In this document: piece by piece, positions 34,928-42,323 of the stretch
Layout of the letters: every line of letters starts with the position of its first letter
Numbering within the stretch: the first letter of the stretch is position 1
From: Bacillus sp. NTK034
Lineage (GTDB): Bacteria; Bacillota; Bacilli; Bacillales; Cytobacillaceae
Direction of reading: 5' to 3'
Length of the DNA: 64,000 nt
Assembly (NCBI RefSeq): GCF_017303275.1
Contig: NZ_JAFKOJ010000008.1
Coordinates: 1 to 64,000 of the forward strand
The notes under the pieces: model-generated
Seen by the model: only the letters and a program-made list of their open reading frames with translations
The model's database searches: none
What the model was told of the DNA's origin: nothing
Made by a program: the position numbers and the translations under genes

Positions 34928-35599
34928 TTGTGCGGCCGTTTTACATTAACAGAAACCATCGCTAAACTTCAGCTGCTGTTTGAATTTGAATACGCAGAAG
35001 GAGAGGTTATACCCAGATATAATATCGCGCCAAGCCAAAATATCTTAACCGTCATTGATAATGGCAAACAGCGGATCGGCAGGCAGATGAAGTGGGGGCT
35101 GGTCCCCTTCTGGGCTAAAGACGAAAAGATAGGTTACAAAATGATAAACGCAAGAGCGGAAGGCATTGATTCGAAACCAAGCTTCAAAGCGCCCTTTAAA
35201 AGCAGAAGGTGCTTAATTCTTGCAGATGGCTTTTATGAATGGATGAAAACAGATGAAGGTAAACAGCCGTACAGGTTCATTATGAAAGATGAAAAACCAT
35301 TTGCCTTTGCAGGTATTTGGGATACATGGCATAAAGGAGATAATTCTTTAACGAGCTGTACAATCATTACCACGGGGCCAAATGAAGTAACCGGGGATGT
35401 TCATGACCGAATGCCGGTGATATTAATGGAAAGCGATTTTGAGGACTGGCTTAATCCCCGTTTTAATGACACTGAATATTTAAAGTCATTACTTGAACCT
35501 TATCCGGCTGAAAAAATGGATAAGTACCCTGTATCAAGTAAAGTGAATTCACCAAAAAATGAGCTGGCAGAATTAATTTCTCCCCTTAATACTTTATAA
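34928..35599 (+). CDS. SRAP (HMCES/YedK) domain protein
   Basis: A 223-residue SRAP protein that shields abasic sites in single-stranded DNA by a thiazolidine crosslink. The mature N-terminus must be Cys2, so the start is the TTG at 34928 (Met-CGRFTL), not the GTG at 34919. AGAGGTGAT fits this start. Catalytic residues are visible: Asn in YNIAPSQ, Glu in NARAEG and His in VHDRMPVIL. It is a single gene with a terminator. Confidence 0.93.
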   Translation: MCGRFTLTETIAKLQLLFEFEYAEGEVIPRYNIAPSQNILTVIDNGKQRIGRQMKWGLVPFWAKDEKIGYKMINARAEGIDSKPSFKAPFKSRRCLILADGFYEWMKTDEGKQPYRFIMKDEKPFAFAGIWDTWHKGDNSLTSCTIITTGPNEVTGDVHDRMPVILMESDFEDWLNPRFNDTEYLKSLLEPYPAEKMDKYPVSSKVNSPKNELAELISPLNTL

Positions 35600-35600
35600 A

Positions 35601-35628
35601 ACGGACGCGGTTGACGCGTCCGTTTTTT
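35601..35628. terminator. terminator between SRAP and dinB-like genes
   Basis: ACGGACGCG and CGCGTCCGT pair around GTTGA and continue into a T-run. It lies between converging genes. Confidence 0.9.
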
Positions 35629-35630
35629 CA

Positions 35631-36092
35631 TCATCTGCTCACAAACATCGGAAGCTCCGTATGACCCATTTCCCGTACATAAACAAACAAATTCCCTTTA
35701 TGATTAATTTCATGATCCATTGCAAGCTGCAGCAGCTGGCTGCCTGTAAGTTCCATACCAAATATTCGCGTCAAATCAATGGTCCTATCCATTTCATCAT
35801 TTGTTAATGATGAAATGATCTCAATGGTTTTTTCTGTATAGTTTTCAGCAGCTTCAGAAAGATTTGGCACTATATCATCGAATTTCTCGCCAAACACTGC
35901 CGGGCTGCCTTCTTTTACTGTTTTGGCAAACATATAAAAAGAAGTAAGCATATGAGTAACCAGTTTGCCGGCTGCCATGCTTGTTTCAGTTGGTTTGTAA
36001 TCATAGTTATTTTCATCAATTTTCTTGATTAGTTCATTGGTCACCTTTCTATGCGATAAAAAATAGTTCAGATATTTTTGCGCTCTTTCCAT
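35631..36092 (-). CDS. DinB family protein
   Basis: A 153-residue four-helix DinB-like protein. His residues in LVTHML and MDHEINHKGN form the usual metal triad. The family includes bacillithiol-dependent transferases (BstA) and proteins of unknown activity. AGGAGGAA precedes the ATG at 36092. It is monocistronic. The substrate is unknown; a bacillithiol link is only a family-level guess. Confidence 0.85.
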   Translation of the reverse strand: MERAQKYLNYFLSHRKVTNELIKKIDENNYDYKPTETSMAAGKLVTHMLTSFYMFAKTVKEGSPAVFGEKFDDIVPNLSEAAENYTEKTIEIISSLTNDEMDRTIDLTRIFGMELTGSQLLQLAMDHEINHKGNLFVYVREMGHTELPMFVSR

Positions 36093-36281
36093 ATTAAATT
36101 CCTCCTAAAAAAATAATCAGATTAATAGTTCCACTTAATCTCCTTAAATTCCTTTATATTTCAAAATATGTTTTTTGGATTGGCAGGGATTTGACAAAAA
36201 ACGTGGAATTATTTAACAGGGGAAGATTTAGAAGAATCTCTATAATACAGACATAGTGTTCGTAAGGGGGGAGATTCAAAC

Positions 36282-38408
36282 ATGGGGAAAAAGAAGAAAA
36301 AGAAAAGCCATGTGCCTTTTAGGGTCAATTTATTGTTTTTTGCTGTTTTTGTTTTATTTTCTGTACTAATTTTAAGACTTGGAGTCGTTCAGATTGTAAA
36401 TGGTGAGACATACAAAAAAGAAGTGGACAGGACGGAAGATGTCATCGTATCTAACCCGGTTCCAAGGGGAAGGATGCTTGACAGGAACCATCAGGTTATC
36501 GTGGATAATATCCCAAAGAGTGCAATTACATACACCAACCGGAATGCCAAACAAAAAGAAATGCTACAGGTGGCAGAACGGCTGGCCGTTTTGATTGATA
36601 AAAAGGCGGATAAAGTGACAGAACGCGATAAAAAGGATCATTGGATTCTAAAAAAACCTGAAGCTGCCCGGGATAAAATAACTGATAAGGAATGGAAGCT
36701 GTTTAAAGAGAAAAAGCTGGATGATAAGCAAATTTATGAGATGCAGCTTGAAAGAATTACAGAAGAAGATCTAAAACAGCTGAGCAGGCAGGATCTGGAA
36801 GTACGGGCGATCTTTCGGGAATTTACAAGCGGATATGCAATGACGCCGCAAATAGTTAAAAATGAAGGTGTATCAAGCAAGGAGTATGCTGCAGTAAGCG
36901 AAAATCTTCAGTATCTTCCAGGTGTCAATACAACCACTGACTGGGATCGATCTTATGCTTTTGACAGTACGCTTCAGACAGTCCTGGGGAAGGTTACGGA
37001 TACAAACGAAGGGCTGCCGCAGGAAAGGCTGGATTATTTTCTGGCAAGGGACTACAGCAGAAATGAACGTGTCGGAAAGAGCTATCTTGAAATGCAATAT
37101 GAGGATGTTCTGCATGGTCAAAAATCAAAGGAAAAACTTATTACGAAAAAAGGAGATATTCTCGGAAGTGAACTGGTTTCTGAAGGACAGAGAGGTAAGG
37201 ATCTTGTCCTGACAATTGATATGGATCTTCAGAAGGCTGTGGAAAAAATATTGGAAGAGGAAATTTGGGCTGCCAAGGGGACCCGGGGAACCTTTTTAAT
37301 GGATCGTGCGTTTGTCGTTCTAATGAATCCGCATACTGGTGAAGTTCTGACGATGGCAGGAAAAATGATCGACAAAGATGATAATGGCAAAACGGTTATG
37401 CAGGATTATGCCCTGGGTACGATTGCCTCCTCTTATAATGTGGGATCCTCTGTGAAAGGGGCGACTGTGTTAACAGGCTATAAAACCGGTGCAATCTCAC
37501 CCGGGGCGACCTTTTTAGATGCACCCATGAAAATAGCAGGTACACCACAGGTGAAAAAATCCTGGTTTAACTTTCAGGCAATTATGAACGAAACAAGGGC
37601 TTTGCGAATATCCTCAAACGTATATATGTTCAAAACAGCAATTGAAATTGCGGATGCGCGGTATGCTTATGATCAGCCTCTGGGATTTAAAAATCCTAAT
37701 GCATTTGAAGATATGAGAGAGTCTTTCGGCCAATTTGGCCTGGGGGTCAGAACTGGCATCGATTTGCCGAATGAGGCAATAGGCTATGAAGGACCTCTAC
37801 GCTTGCCGGGATTTCTATTAGACCTTGCAATCGGACAGTATGATACCTATACTCCGATGCAAATGGCGCAATATATATCAACAATTGCAAATGGCGGCTA
37901 CCGTATCCAGCCGCGCCTTGTAAAAGAAATCCGTGAGCCAGCCAGGGCGCAGGAGGAACTTGGCCCGATCTGGAAGGATATTCAGCCAACTGTCTTAAAT
38001 ACGATAGATGTAAGTGATAGAGAACTAAACACTGTCAAAGAAGGGTTAAGACAGGTGATGCAGCATCCTGAAGGGACTGCATATAGAAGGTTTGCAGATG
38101 CACCATATTCTCCAGCAGGAAAAACAGGTACTGCAGAAGCATTTTATGACGGCCCTCTCAAAAAAAAGGGAGATAAATTAATAGATGTTATGAACTTGAG
38201 CCTTGTTGCCTATGCACCTCATAATAATCCTGAAATCGCCATGTCTGTCATTGTTCCATGGGCATACCAGGGGAGAAGCGGACATACAGCCAATTATGAA
38301 ATTGGCAGAAAAGTATTAGATGCCTATTTTGAGCTGAAAAAGAAGCGGATATCAGGACCAGAACAGGAACAGGCGGAAGAAGAAGGTTCCGAAACAGAAG
38401 AATCCTAA
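36282..38408 (+). CDS. class B penicillin-binding protein (PbpA/PbpH-like transpeptidase)
   Basis: A 708-residue peptidoglycan transpeptidase. A basic N-terminus and one membrane anchor (about 14-38) are followed by the dimerisation domain with VPRGRMLDRN. The transpeptidase domain has the active serine in SSVK, the SSN triad in ISSNVYMF and KTGTAEAF. Size and sequence resemble B. subtilis PBP2A/PbpH, which drive side-wall synthesis. The C-terminus is acidic (EQAEEEGSETEES). GGGGGGAG precedes the ATG. It is transcribed alone. Confidence 0.92.
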   Translation: MGKKKKKKSHVPFRVNLLFFAVFVLFSVLILRLGVVQIVNGETYKKEVDRTEDVIVSNPVPRGRMLDRNHQVIVDNIPKSAITYTNRNAKQKEMLQVAERLAVLIDKKADKVTERDKKDHWILKKPEAARDKITDKEWKLFKEKKLDDKQIYEMQLERITEEDLKQLSRQDLEVRAIFREFTSGYAMTPQIVKNEGVSSKEYAAVSENLQYLPGVNTTTDWDRSYAFDSTLQTVLGKVTDTNEGLPQERLDYFLARDYSRNERVGKSYLEMQYEDVLHGQKSKEKLITKKGDILGSELVSEGQRGKDLVLTIDMDLQKAVEKILEEEIWAAKGTRGTFLMDRAFVVLMNPHTGEVLTMAGKMIDKDDNGKTVMQDYALGTIASSYNVGSSVKGATVLTGYKTGAISPGATFLDAPMKIAGTPQVKKSWFNFQAIMNETRALRISSNVYMFKTAIEIADARYAYDQPLGFKNPNAFEDMRESFGQFGLGVRTGIDLPNEAIGYEGPLRLPGFLLDLAIGQYDTYTPMQMAQYISTIANGGYRIQPRLVKEIREPARAQEELGPIWKDIQPTVLNTIDVSDRELNTVKEGLRQVMQHPEGTAYRRFADAPYSPAGKTGTAEAFYDGPLKKKGDKLIDVMNLSLVAYAPHNNPEIAMSVIVPWAYQGRSGHTANYEIGRKVLDAYFELKKKRISGPEQEQAEEEGSETEES

Positions 38409-38444
38409 TTCAAGTATGAGTTTTAGCGGTAAAAACGGCTGGAC

Positions 38445-38480
38445 AAAAAAGCCTTTCCTTATTGGGAATGGCTTTTTTTA
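38445..38480. terminator. terminator of the PBP gene, overlapping the end of the minus-strand gene
   Basis: AAAAGCCTTTCC and GGGAATGGCTTTT pair around TTATT and are flanked by A- and T-runs. The stop codon of the minus-strand small gene (38459-38461) lies in its loop. Confidence 0.88.
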
Positions 38481-38638
38481 TACCTGAGTTTGCTTTTAAA
38501 GTGATTCAGTTTTTCTTTAATGAAGACCGGTTTGTCGCTTTTTCCGAAGACTTTACGATGAACCGCAAATTGAATCGTTTCCTCCAAAATAGCGAGGATA
38601 ATAATAGGAATGAAGATCGCCAGAATCCATAACCACAT
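38459..38638 (-). CDS. small membrane protein, function unknown
   Basis: A 59-residue protein starting MWLWILAIFIPIIILAILEE: one membrane helix followed by a basic cytoplasmic tail with VHRKVFGKSDKP. AGGAG lies before the ATG at 38638. It converges with the PBP gene. No family is recognised. Confidence 0.68.
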   Translation of the reverse strand: MWLWILAIFIPIIILAILEETIQFAVHRKVFGKSDKPVFIKEKLNHFKSKLRYKKSHSQ

Positions 38639-38798
38639 GCCCCTGCTCCTTTCGTCTGATCTGCATACATTTTATTTATATTCAGTAATGAATAAAGAAT
38701 GATTTTTAATGGAAAAATAACCCATATTATTTATCCGACTGAATGACAATGAACAAAATCCGGTTTTAGATGTTTTCTTTAATAGCCTATTATTACTG

Positions 38799-38844
38799 AA
38801 CTAAACATCTCTTTCATTAAAAGTTATGTTTAGTTTAATGAAAG
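38799..38844 (+). promoter_or_regulatory. two interleaved inverted repeats upstream of an orphan gene
   Basis: Arm A AACTAAACAT (38799-38808) matches A' ATGTTTAGTT (38826-38835). Arm B CTTTCATTAAA (38811-38821) matches B' TTTAATGAAAG (38834-38844). The order A-B-A'-B' with a 2-nt overlap of A' and B' makes the two hairpins mutually limiting, either as alternative RNA folds or as overlapping protein sites. The gap 38639-38881 holds nothing else that I can assign. Confidence 0.6.
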
Positions 38845-38881
38845 GACATTCGGGAAAATAGGTTAATAAGGAGGTCTTGAC

Positions 38882-39163
38882 ATGAAAACTTTAAATGTAG
38901 AGCTTCAGTATGATGATCAGGAAATGAATGATAATGAGACAAAAGTATTTGATCAATTGAAGAACCAGTTCGAAGGAACAGGGTTTAAGGTGGTAACGAT
39001 CATGGAAAATGATCAATATCTAAAGGAGCATTCCGGCCTTCCTAATCAAAAGAAAAACAAAGTGCTGCCATCTCAGCCTGAAGGAGCAGAACCTGATATC
39101 AATTCCAGCGGTGCCGGCGGCATGGTCTCCCCTGATTCCAGTGAAAGCAAATACTCTGAGTAA
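38882..39163 (+). CDS. hypothetical protein, 93 residues
   Basis: A cytoplasmic, acidic protein with an alpha/beta-looking first half (MKTLNVELQYDDQEMNDNET, later GFKVVTIMEND) and a low-complexity tail rich in Pro, Ser and Gly. AAGGAGG lies at ideal distance, and a terminator follows, so it is a genuine single-gene unit. I do not recognise a domain. The unusual inverted repeats 40 nt upstream suggest specific regulation. Confidence 0.72.
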   Translation: MKTLNVELQYDDQEMNDNETKVFDQLKNQFEGTGFKVVTIMENDQYLKEHSGLPNQKKNKVLPSQPEGAEPDINSSGAGGMVSPDSSESKYSE

Positions 39164-39173
39164 GAAACGTGAG

Positions 39174-39205
39174 CCTTAGTCCCATTTCGGACTAAGGTTT
39201 TTTTA
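39174..39205 (+). terminator. terminator after the 93-residue protein
   Basis: CCTTAGTCC and GGACTAAGG pair around CATTTC and run into TTTTTTT. Confidence 0.92.
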
Positions 39206-39451
39206 TTTTTAGGCTTTGTTAAAGAATAAAGTTGTTATATCAAAGATAACTTTACGATAACCAAAATGGTTTTAGACAGTTGTTCTTTCTCAGTTAACAC
39301 AACTTATTATAAACTAAGATTATCGGAATTTTCCGAATAATAGGAAGTTTATTGTTCCGTTAAAGGGCAGATTAATTCAATAATCGGAAGGAAAAAGGTA
39401 TATAGAAAGGGAACTATTTGATATACCGGATTAAATAAAGGAGACAAGGTT

Positions 39452-39823
39452 ATGAGTAAATCATTTATTGAACAAGTACATTATATTAGAATTCCTGTAA
39501 AAGATTTAGAACTGTCTGCACAATGGTATAGAGATGTATTAGGGCTCCAGTTACTAAACAATACTGAGGAACTTGCAATTTTAAAAGTAAATGAAGGACC
39601 TTTCTTACTTATCTTAATTCCTACCGAAGATGAAACATTTGCACATTTTACAATTGATAATGAACAAGAATTTAGCATTGGGTTTACAAGTCCAGAATTA
39701 TCTAAATTTCATCAACACTTAATTGGTAATCAAGTTAAGGTAGAGGATATAAAAGAAGATAATGGCCATGCCTTTTTCCACTTTTATGACCCAAATGGTA
39801 ATAAACTTCAAGTACACTGGTAA
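39452..39823 (+). CDS. VOC (glyoxalase/bleomycin resistance-like) family protein
   Basis: A 123-residue VOC fold with two beta-alpha-beta-beta-beta units. It begins EQVHYIRIPVKDLELSAQWY and ends HFYDPNGNKLQVHW. Conserved metal positions may be His (VHYI), Glu and Asp/Gln, but they are not certain. It is noticeably more AT-rich than its neighbours, so transfer is possible. GGAGA precedes the ATG. The 240-bp gap upstream holds short imperfect palindromes only. Substrate unknown. Confidence 0.85.
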   Translation: MSKSFIEQVHYIRIPVKDLELSAQWYRDVLGLQLLNNTEELAILKVNEGPFLLILIPTEDETFAHFTIDNEQEFSIGFTSPELSKFHQHLIGNQVKVEDIKEDNGHAFFHFYDPNGNKLQVHW

Positions 39824-39878
39824 AATTATAATAAATAAATTACCTAATTTCATTATCGGGTGCTTTAACGGAATAAGA

Positions 39879-39914
39879 ATGGGAACGTCCAAATCAGACG
39901 TTCCCATATTTTTT
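39879..39914 (+). terminator. terminator after the VOC gene
   Basis: ATGGGAACGTC and GACGTTCCCAT pair around CAAATCA and are followed by ATTTTTT. Confidence 0.92.
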
Positions 39915-40001
39915 GCCTGAAAAACAACAATACTATTTATCAAAGCCTACTTTTAAAAGGAATTAATACATATAGAGAATTTGATTGGAGGAGGGTCATC
40001 T

Positions 40002-40407
40002 GTGAGTCAAAAGCTTTTAAGAGTGGGGACAGTCTACATACCTGCCAGAAATGTAATGGAATCCTTAAACTGGTACACAGTATGCTTGGAGCTGCAGAAA
40101 GCTATAGGGATGAAAAGGTATAAATGGCCATAATCAATATGGCAAGCCAAAGCTTTTTCCTTTTGGAAGCACCTTAAGAGGAAAGTGTTAATTTTAAGGA
40201 TTCTGACGGAAGATTGCGATTTTGTTTAACCTTTGAAGTCGATGGAATAACAGAGCTCAAAAACTTGTATTAGGAACTTCTAGAGAAGGAAGTAAATACA
40301 GGAGCTATCGAAAATCGCAGGCATCCTGGCAGGAGTTTTGTGTTTCTTACCCGGAGGGCAACTTGTTTGATGTATGGAGTGAACTGGGCCCAAGTTTTAA
40401 GAAATAA
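40002..40407 (+). pseudogene. decayed VOC family gene
   Basis: A GTG start with GGAGGAGG upstream opens a VOC-like N-terminus (VSQKLLRVGTVYIPARNVME, then SLNWYT). The frame then breaks several times. Later fragments read MAIINMASQSFFLLEAP, a stop, DGRLRFCLTFEVDG, another stop, and finally in a third frame SYPEGNLFDVWSELG. With at least two in-frame stops and two shifts it cannot make a protein. A terminator at 40417 survives. Confidence 0.82.
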
Positions 40408-40416
40408 CATTTAGGC

Positions 40417-40449
40417 AAGAGAGCAGACAATGGACTCTGCTCTCTTTTT
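40417..40449 (+). terminator. terminator after the VOC pseudogene
   Basis: AAGAGAGCAGA and TCTGCTCTCTT pair around CAATGGAC with a T-run. Confidence 0.9.
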
Positions 40450-40476
40450 ACATATGGACATCTCTTCAGCAAATCC

Positions 40477-40989
40477 TTAGCAATTATCTGATTTGTGAAG
40501 ATGAAGCGGCGGAGGAATTAACCAGCCTTTTTCTTTATTCATTCGAAGAACCTTAACACCTAACGCAGCTTTCTGAGTATGAAATTGGCCAAACATGCCT
40601 GCGATATCTTCACGGATACATTGGCCCATGATTGTACTGCAGCCAACCAATCCTGCTGCCAGGTCTCCTGCTAATTTTGCAGCAACTTCAGGATCCATAA
40701 ATCTGGCGCCAGCAGGAATATCGTTTACACAAGCTTCAGGTCTGTCAGGAGGTGAGGGAGGAAGGGCGATCCCGTTTTCCTTTAGCATCTCCTCAATTTG
40801 CTCCTGTTCCTGCTTGCAGAGGCGGATGGCTTCTTCAAGCATTTTTTTCAAGTCCCCATCCCCAGAGTGGCTAAGCATCGTTTGATAGGCAGAGGCCATT
40901 CCCTTTCCTGCAAGCAAGTAAGACCATGTGCTATAAACCTCGCCATAATGCAAAGGCTCGTCCTTTGGATTTCCGCTTAAAATACCCAT
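40477..40989 (-). CDS. DUF3231 family protein
   Basis: A 170-residue protein with helices and an ending rich in His and Pro (IPPPLHLHKSDNC). The body, with HYGEVYSTWSYLLAGKG and GLVGCSTIMGQCIREDI, fits one DUF3231 unit, a ferritin-like domain common in spore-formers that usually occurs as two copies. The start is the ATG at 40989 with GGGAGG 7 nt upstream. Function is unknown; spore association is a family-level inference. Confidence 0.7.
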   Translation of the reverse strand: MGILSGNPKDEPLHYGEVYSTWSYLLAGKGMASAYQTMLSHSGDGDLKKMLEEAIRLCKQEQEQIEEMLKENGIALPPSPPDRPEACVNDIPAGARFMDPEVAAKLAGDLAAGLVGCSTIMGQCIREDIAGMFGQFHTQKAALGVKVLRMNKEKGWLIPPPLHLHKSDNC

Positions 40990-41149
40990 TGTATACCTCC
41001 CGAAAAGATTCATTTTTTGTGCCGCCTTCCTTGTATTGCACAGCTATATCATGCCCAAAAAGTGTCTTAAAATGTCATTGAATATTAAATGGTTAAACTG
41101 CCTCAGATTGTGGTAAATACCGTATAAAAGATAGAGGAGATGAAAAACA

Positions 41150-41464
41150 ATGGACCAGACAAAAAAAACATATTATATAGATATTGAAAATGCGCAGATC
41201 TACACAGAACCGGTTGAAGCAGCCGAATGGCAGTTTAGAATTTTTGCCACAGATGAAGAACTGGCTCAGTTAAATGAATACATTAATGAGAATTATGATG
41301 CAGATCTAAAAACATTTGCCCGTGCACATGTCCCTTTCCTGGAATACCACAAGGAGTCCAAAAATGATGAATATGATGCATCCATGGAAGGCATATATAA
41401 AATGATTTATGAACTCGGTGATGAAGAAGCCCGGAGACATATAGAAAGGATGGGAATTATATAA
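41150..41464 (+). CDS. conserved Bacillaceae protein of unknown function
   Basis: A 104-residue acidic protein starting MDQTKKTYYIDIENAQIYTE and ending YELGDEEARRHIERMGII. It resembles a small conserved Bacillus family often labelled hydrolase without evidence. AGAGGAG precedes the ATG. It is a single gene with a terminator. I cannot see catalytic motifs. Confidence 0.72.
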   Translation: MDQTKKTYYIDIENAQIYTEPVEAAEWQFRIFATDEELAQLNEYINENYDADLKTFARAHVPFLEYHKESKNDEYDASMEGIYKMIYELGDEEARRHIERMGII

Positions 41465-41717
41465 TCGGAAAAATGCAGCCGGTCTTTAATCGGACTGGCT
41501 GCATTTTGAAAAGAGAATACATAAAAAAAGAACCGTCTGTTCTGTTTTCATCAGAATAACGGTTCTTATATTTGCTCCTGTATAATTGTTCTTTTTTGGT
41601 TTTTGTTTTCCTTGTGCGCATGTCCGCATACGCAAATGGGCTTCGATTGCACTCAGGGTTTCTTTTTCCCTCACGTACTGCTTTTTCCCTTAACTTCTTC
41701 GCAGCTGATTTAGCCAT
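41457..41717 (-). CDS. small basic conserved protein with overlong C-terminus
   Basis: An 86-codon frame beginning MAKSAAKKLREKAVREGKRN and PECNRSPFAYADMRTRKTKT, which looks like a small basic Bacillus family. AAAGGAG precedes the ATG at 41717. The expected end is near GSFF, about codon 66, but no stop occurs there. The frame instead runs through the minus-strand terminator at 41520 and an opposing terminator to stop at 41457. A lost stop codon is likely. Confidence 0.6.
   Translation of the reverse strand: MAKSAAKKLREKAVREGKRNPECNRSPFAYADMRTRKTKTKKEQLYRSKYKNRYSDENRTDGSFFMYSLFKMQPVRLKTGCIFPII
41469..41508 (+). terminator. terminator after the 104-residue protein
   Basis: AAATGCAGCC and GGCTGCATTT pair around a 16-nt loop, followed by a short T-run. 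Confidence 0.78.
41520..41565 (-). terminator. minus-strand terminator inside an open frame
   Basis: AAGAACCGT and ACGGTTCTT pair. The A-run at 41520-41526 becomes a U-tract on the minus strand. It lies before the in-frame stop of the 41457-41717 gene, so the gene's transcript should end within the reading frame. Confidence 0.75.
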
Positions 41718-41752
41718 ATGACCAACTCCTTTTCATGATTGTACCATAATGC

Positions 41753-42082
41753 TTAAATTGGAGGAATGACATTTGTTAACAGTAAGATAAAGAATACAAG
41801 ACCAATAAGTAAAAAGATAACCGAGCCGAGAACAGCATAACTAGGCCTAAAGCTGAACTCCTCCCTTTTAGATAAGAATCCTGTCATGGCACTTGCGGTG
41901 CTGTCCATAAACCTCGTCACTATACCGCCGGTGCTTGAAAACCATACGGTCAAAGCTGTAAAAACCACACCTGAAAAAAACATGATTTCGATGAATCGGA
42001 TTGAAAAGGCACTTGAAGCGATCAGGGTAATCAGAGCTTCTGCAGCTAATGTAATAAACAATATAAATATATTTTTTTTCAT
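41753..42082 (-). CDS. small integral membrane protein
   Basis: A 109-residue protein with three hydrophobic segments (about 5-25, 31-50 and 85-105) and a polar middle loop (SKREEFSFRPSYAV). AAGGAGG precedes the ATG at 42082. Family not recognised with confidence. It is transcribed away from the nitrate operon. Confidence 0.7.
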   Translation of the reverse strand: MKKNIFILFITLAAEALITLIASSAFSIRFIEIMFFSGVVFTALTVWFSSTGGIVTRFMDSTASAMTGFLSKREEFSFRPSYAVLGSVIFLLIGLVFFILLLTNVIPPI

Positions 42083-42141
42083 AATTCCGCCTCCTTATTA
42101 GAAATACGCCTGATTTTGGAAAAAGTTTCAATTTTTCTGCA

Positions 42142-42167
42142 AAGACCTTTGAGAAGGTCTTTTTTTA
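42142..42167 (+). terminator. plus-strand terminator with no visible upstream gene
   Basis: AAAGACCTT, TGAG, AAGGTCTTT and then TTTT. It lies between the divergent membrane-protein gene and the nitrate operon, in the plus orientation. It may insulate the nitrate promoter or end a short plus-strand RNA. Confidence 0.75.
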
Positions 42168-42217
42168 GTTGACACAACTCTGCAACAACATGCTCATTTA
42201 ATATCCTTTCTTAAAGA

Positions 42218-42253
42218 TAGGGGAATTTCCCCCCTCTAATGGGGAAGTTCCCT
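42218..42253 (+). promoter_or_regulatory. paired palindromes, candidate NreC operator of the nitrate operon
   Basis: GGGGAATTTCCCC (centre 42226) and GGGAAGTTCCC (centre 42247) are spaced exactly 21 bp centre to centre, two helical turns. A -10-like TACAAT at 42279-42284 places them at about -65 and -44. GC-rich palindromes of this kind are bound by NreC. An NreC-like regulator is encoded at 49.8 kb. Confidence 0.65.
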
Positions 42254-42323
42254 GATATTGAAAAACTCCTCCCGCTTTTACAATAAGGTTAAGGTAATTG
42301 TTTGTGAATGAGGAGGAGTTAAT

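Noticed and set aside
41486-41674. Alternative 62-codon minus-strand frame in another phase
   Set aside because: It overlaps the better supported MAKSAAKK frame, starts internally and has no site of its own.
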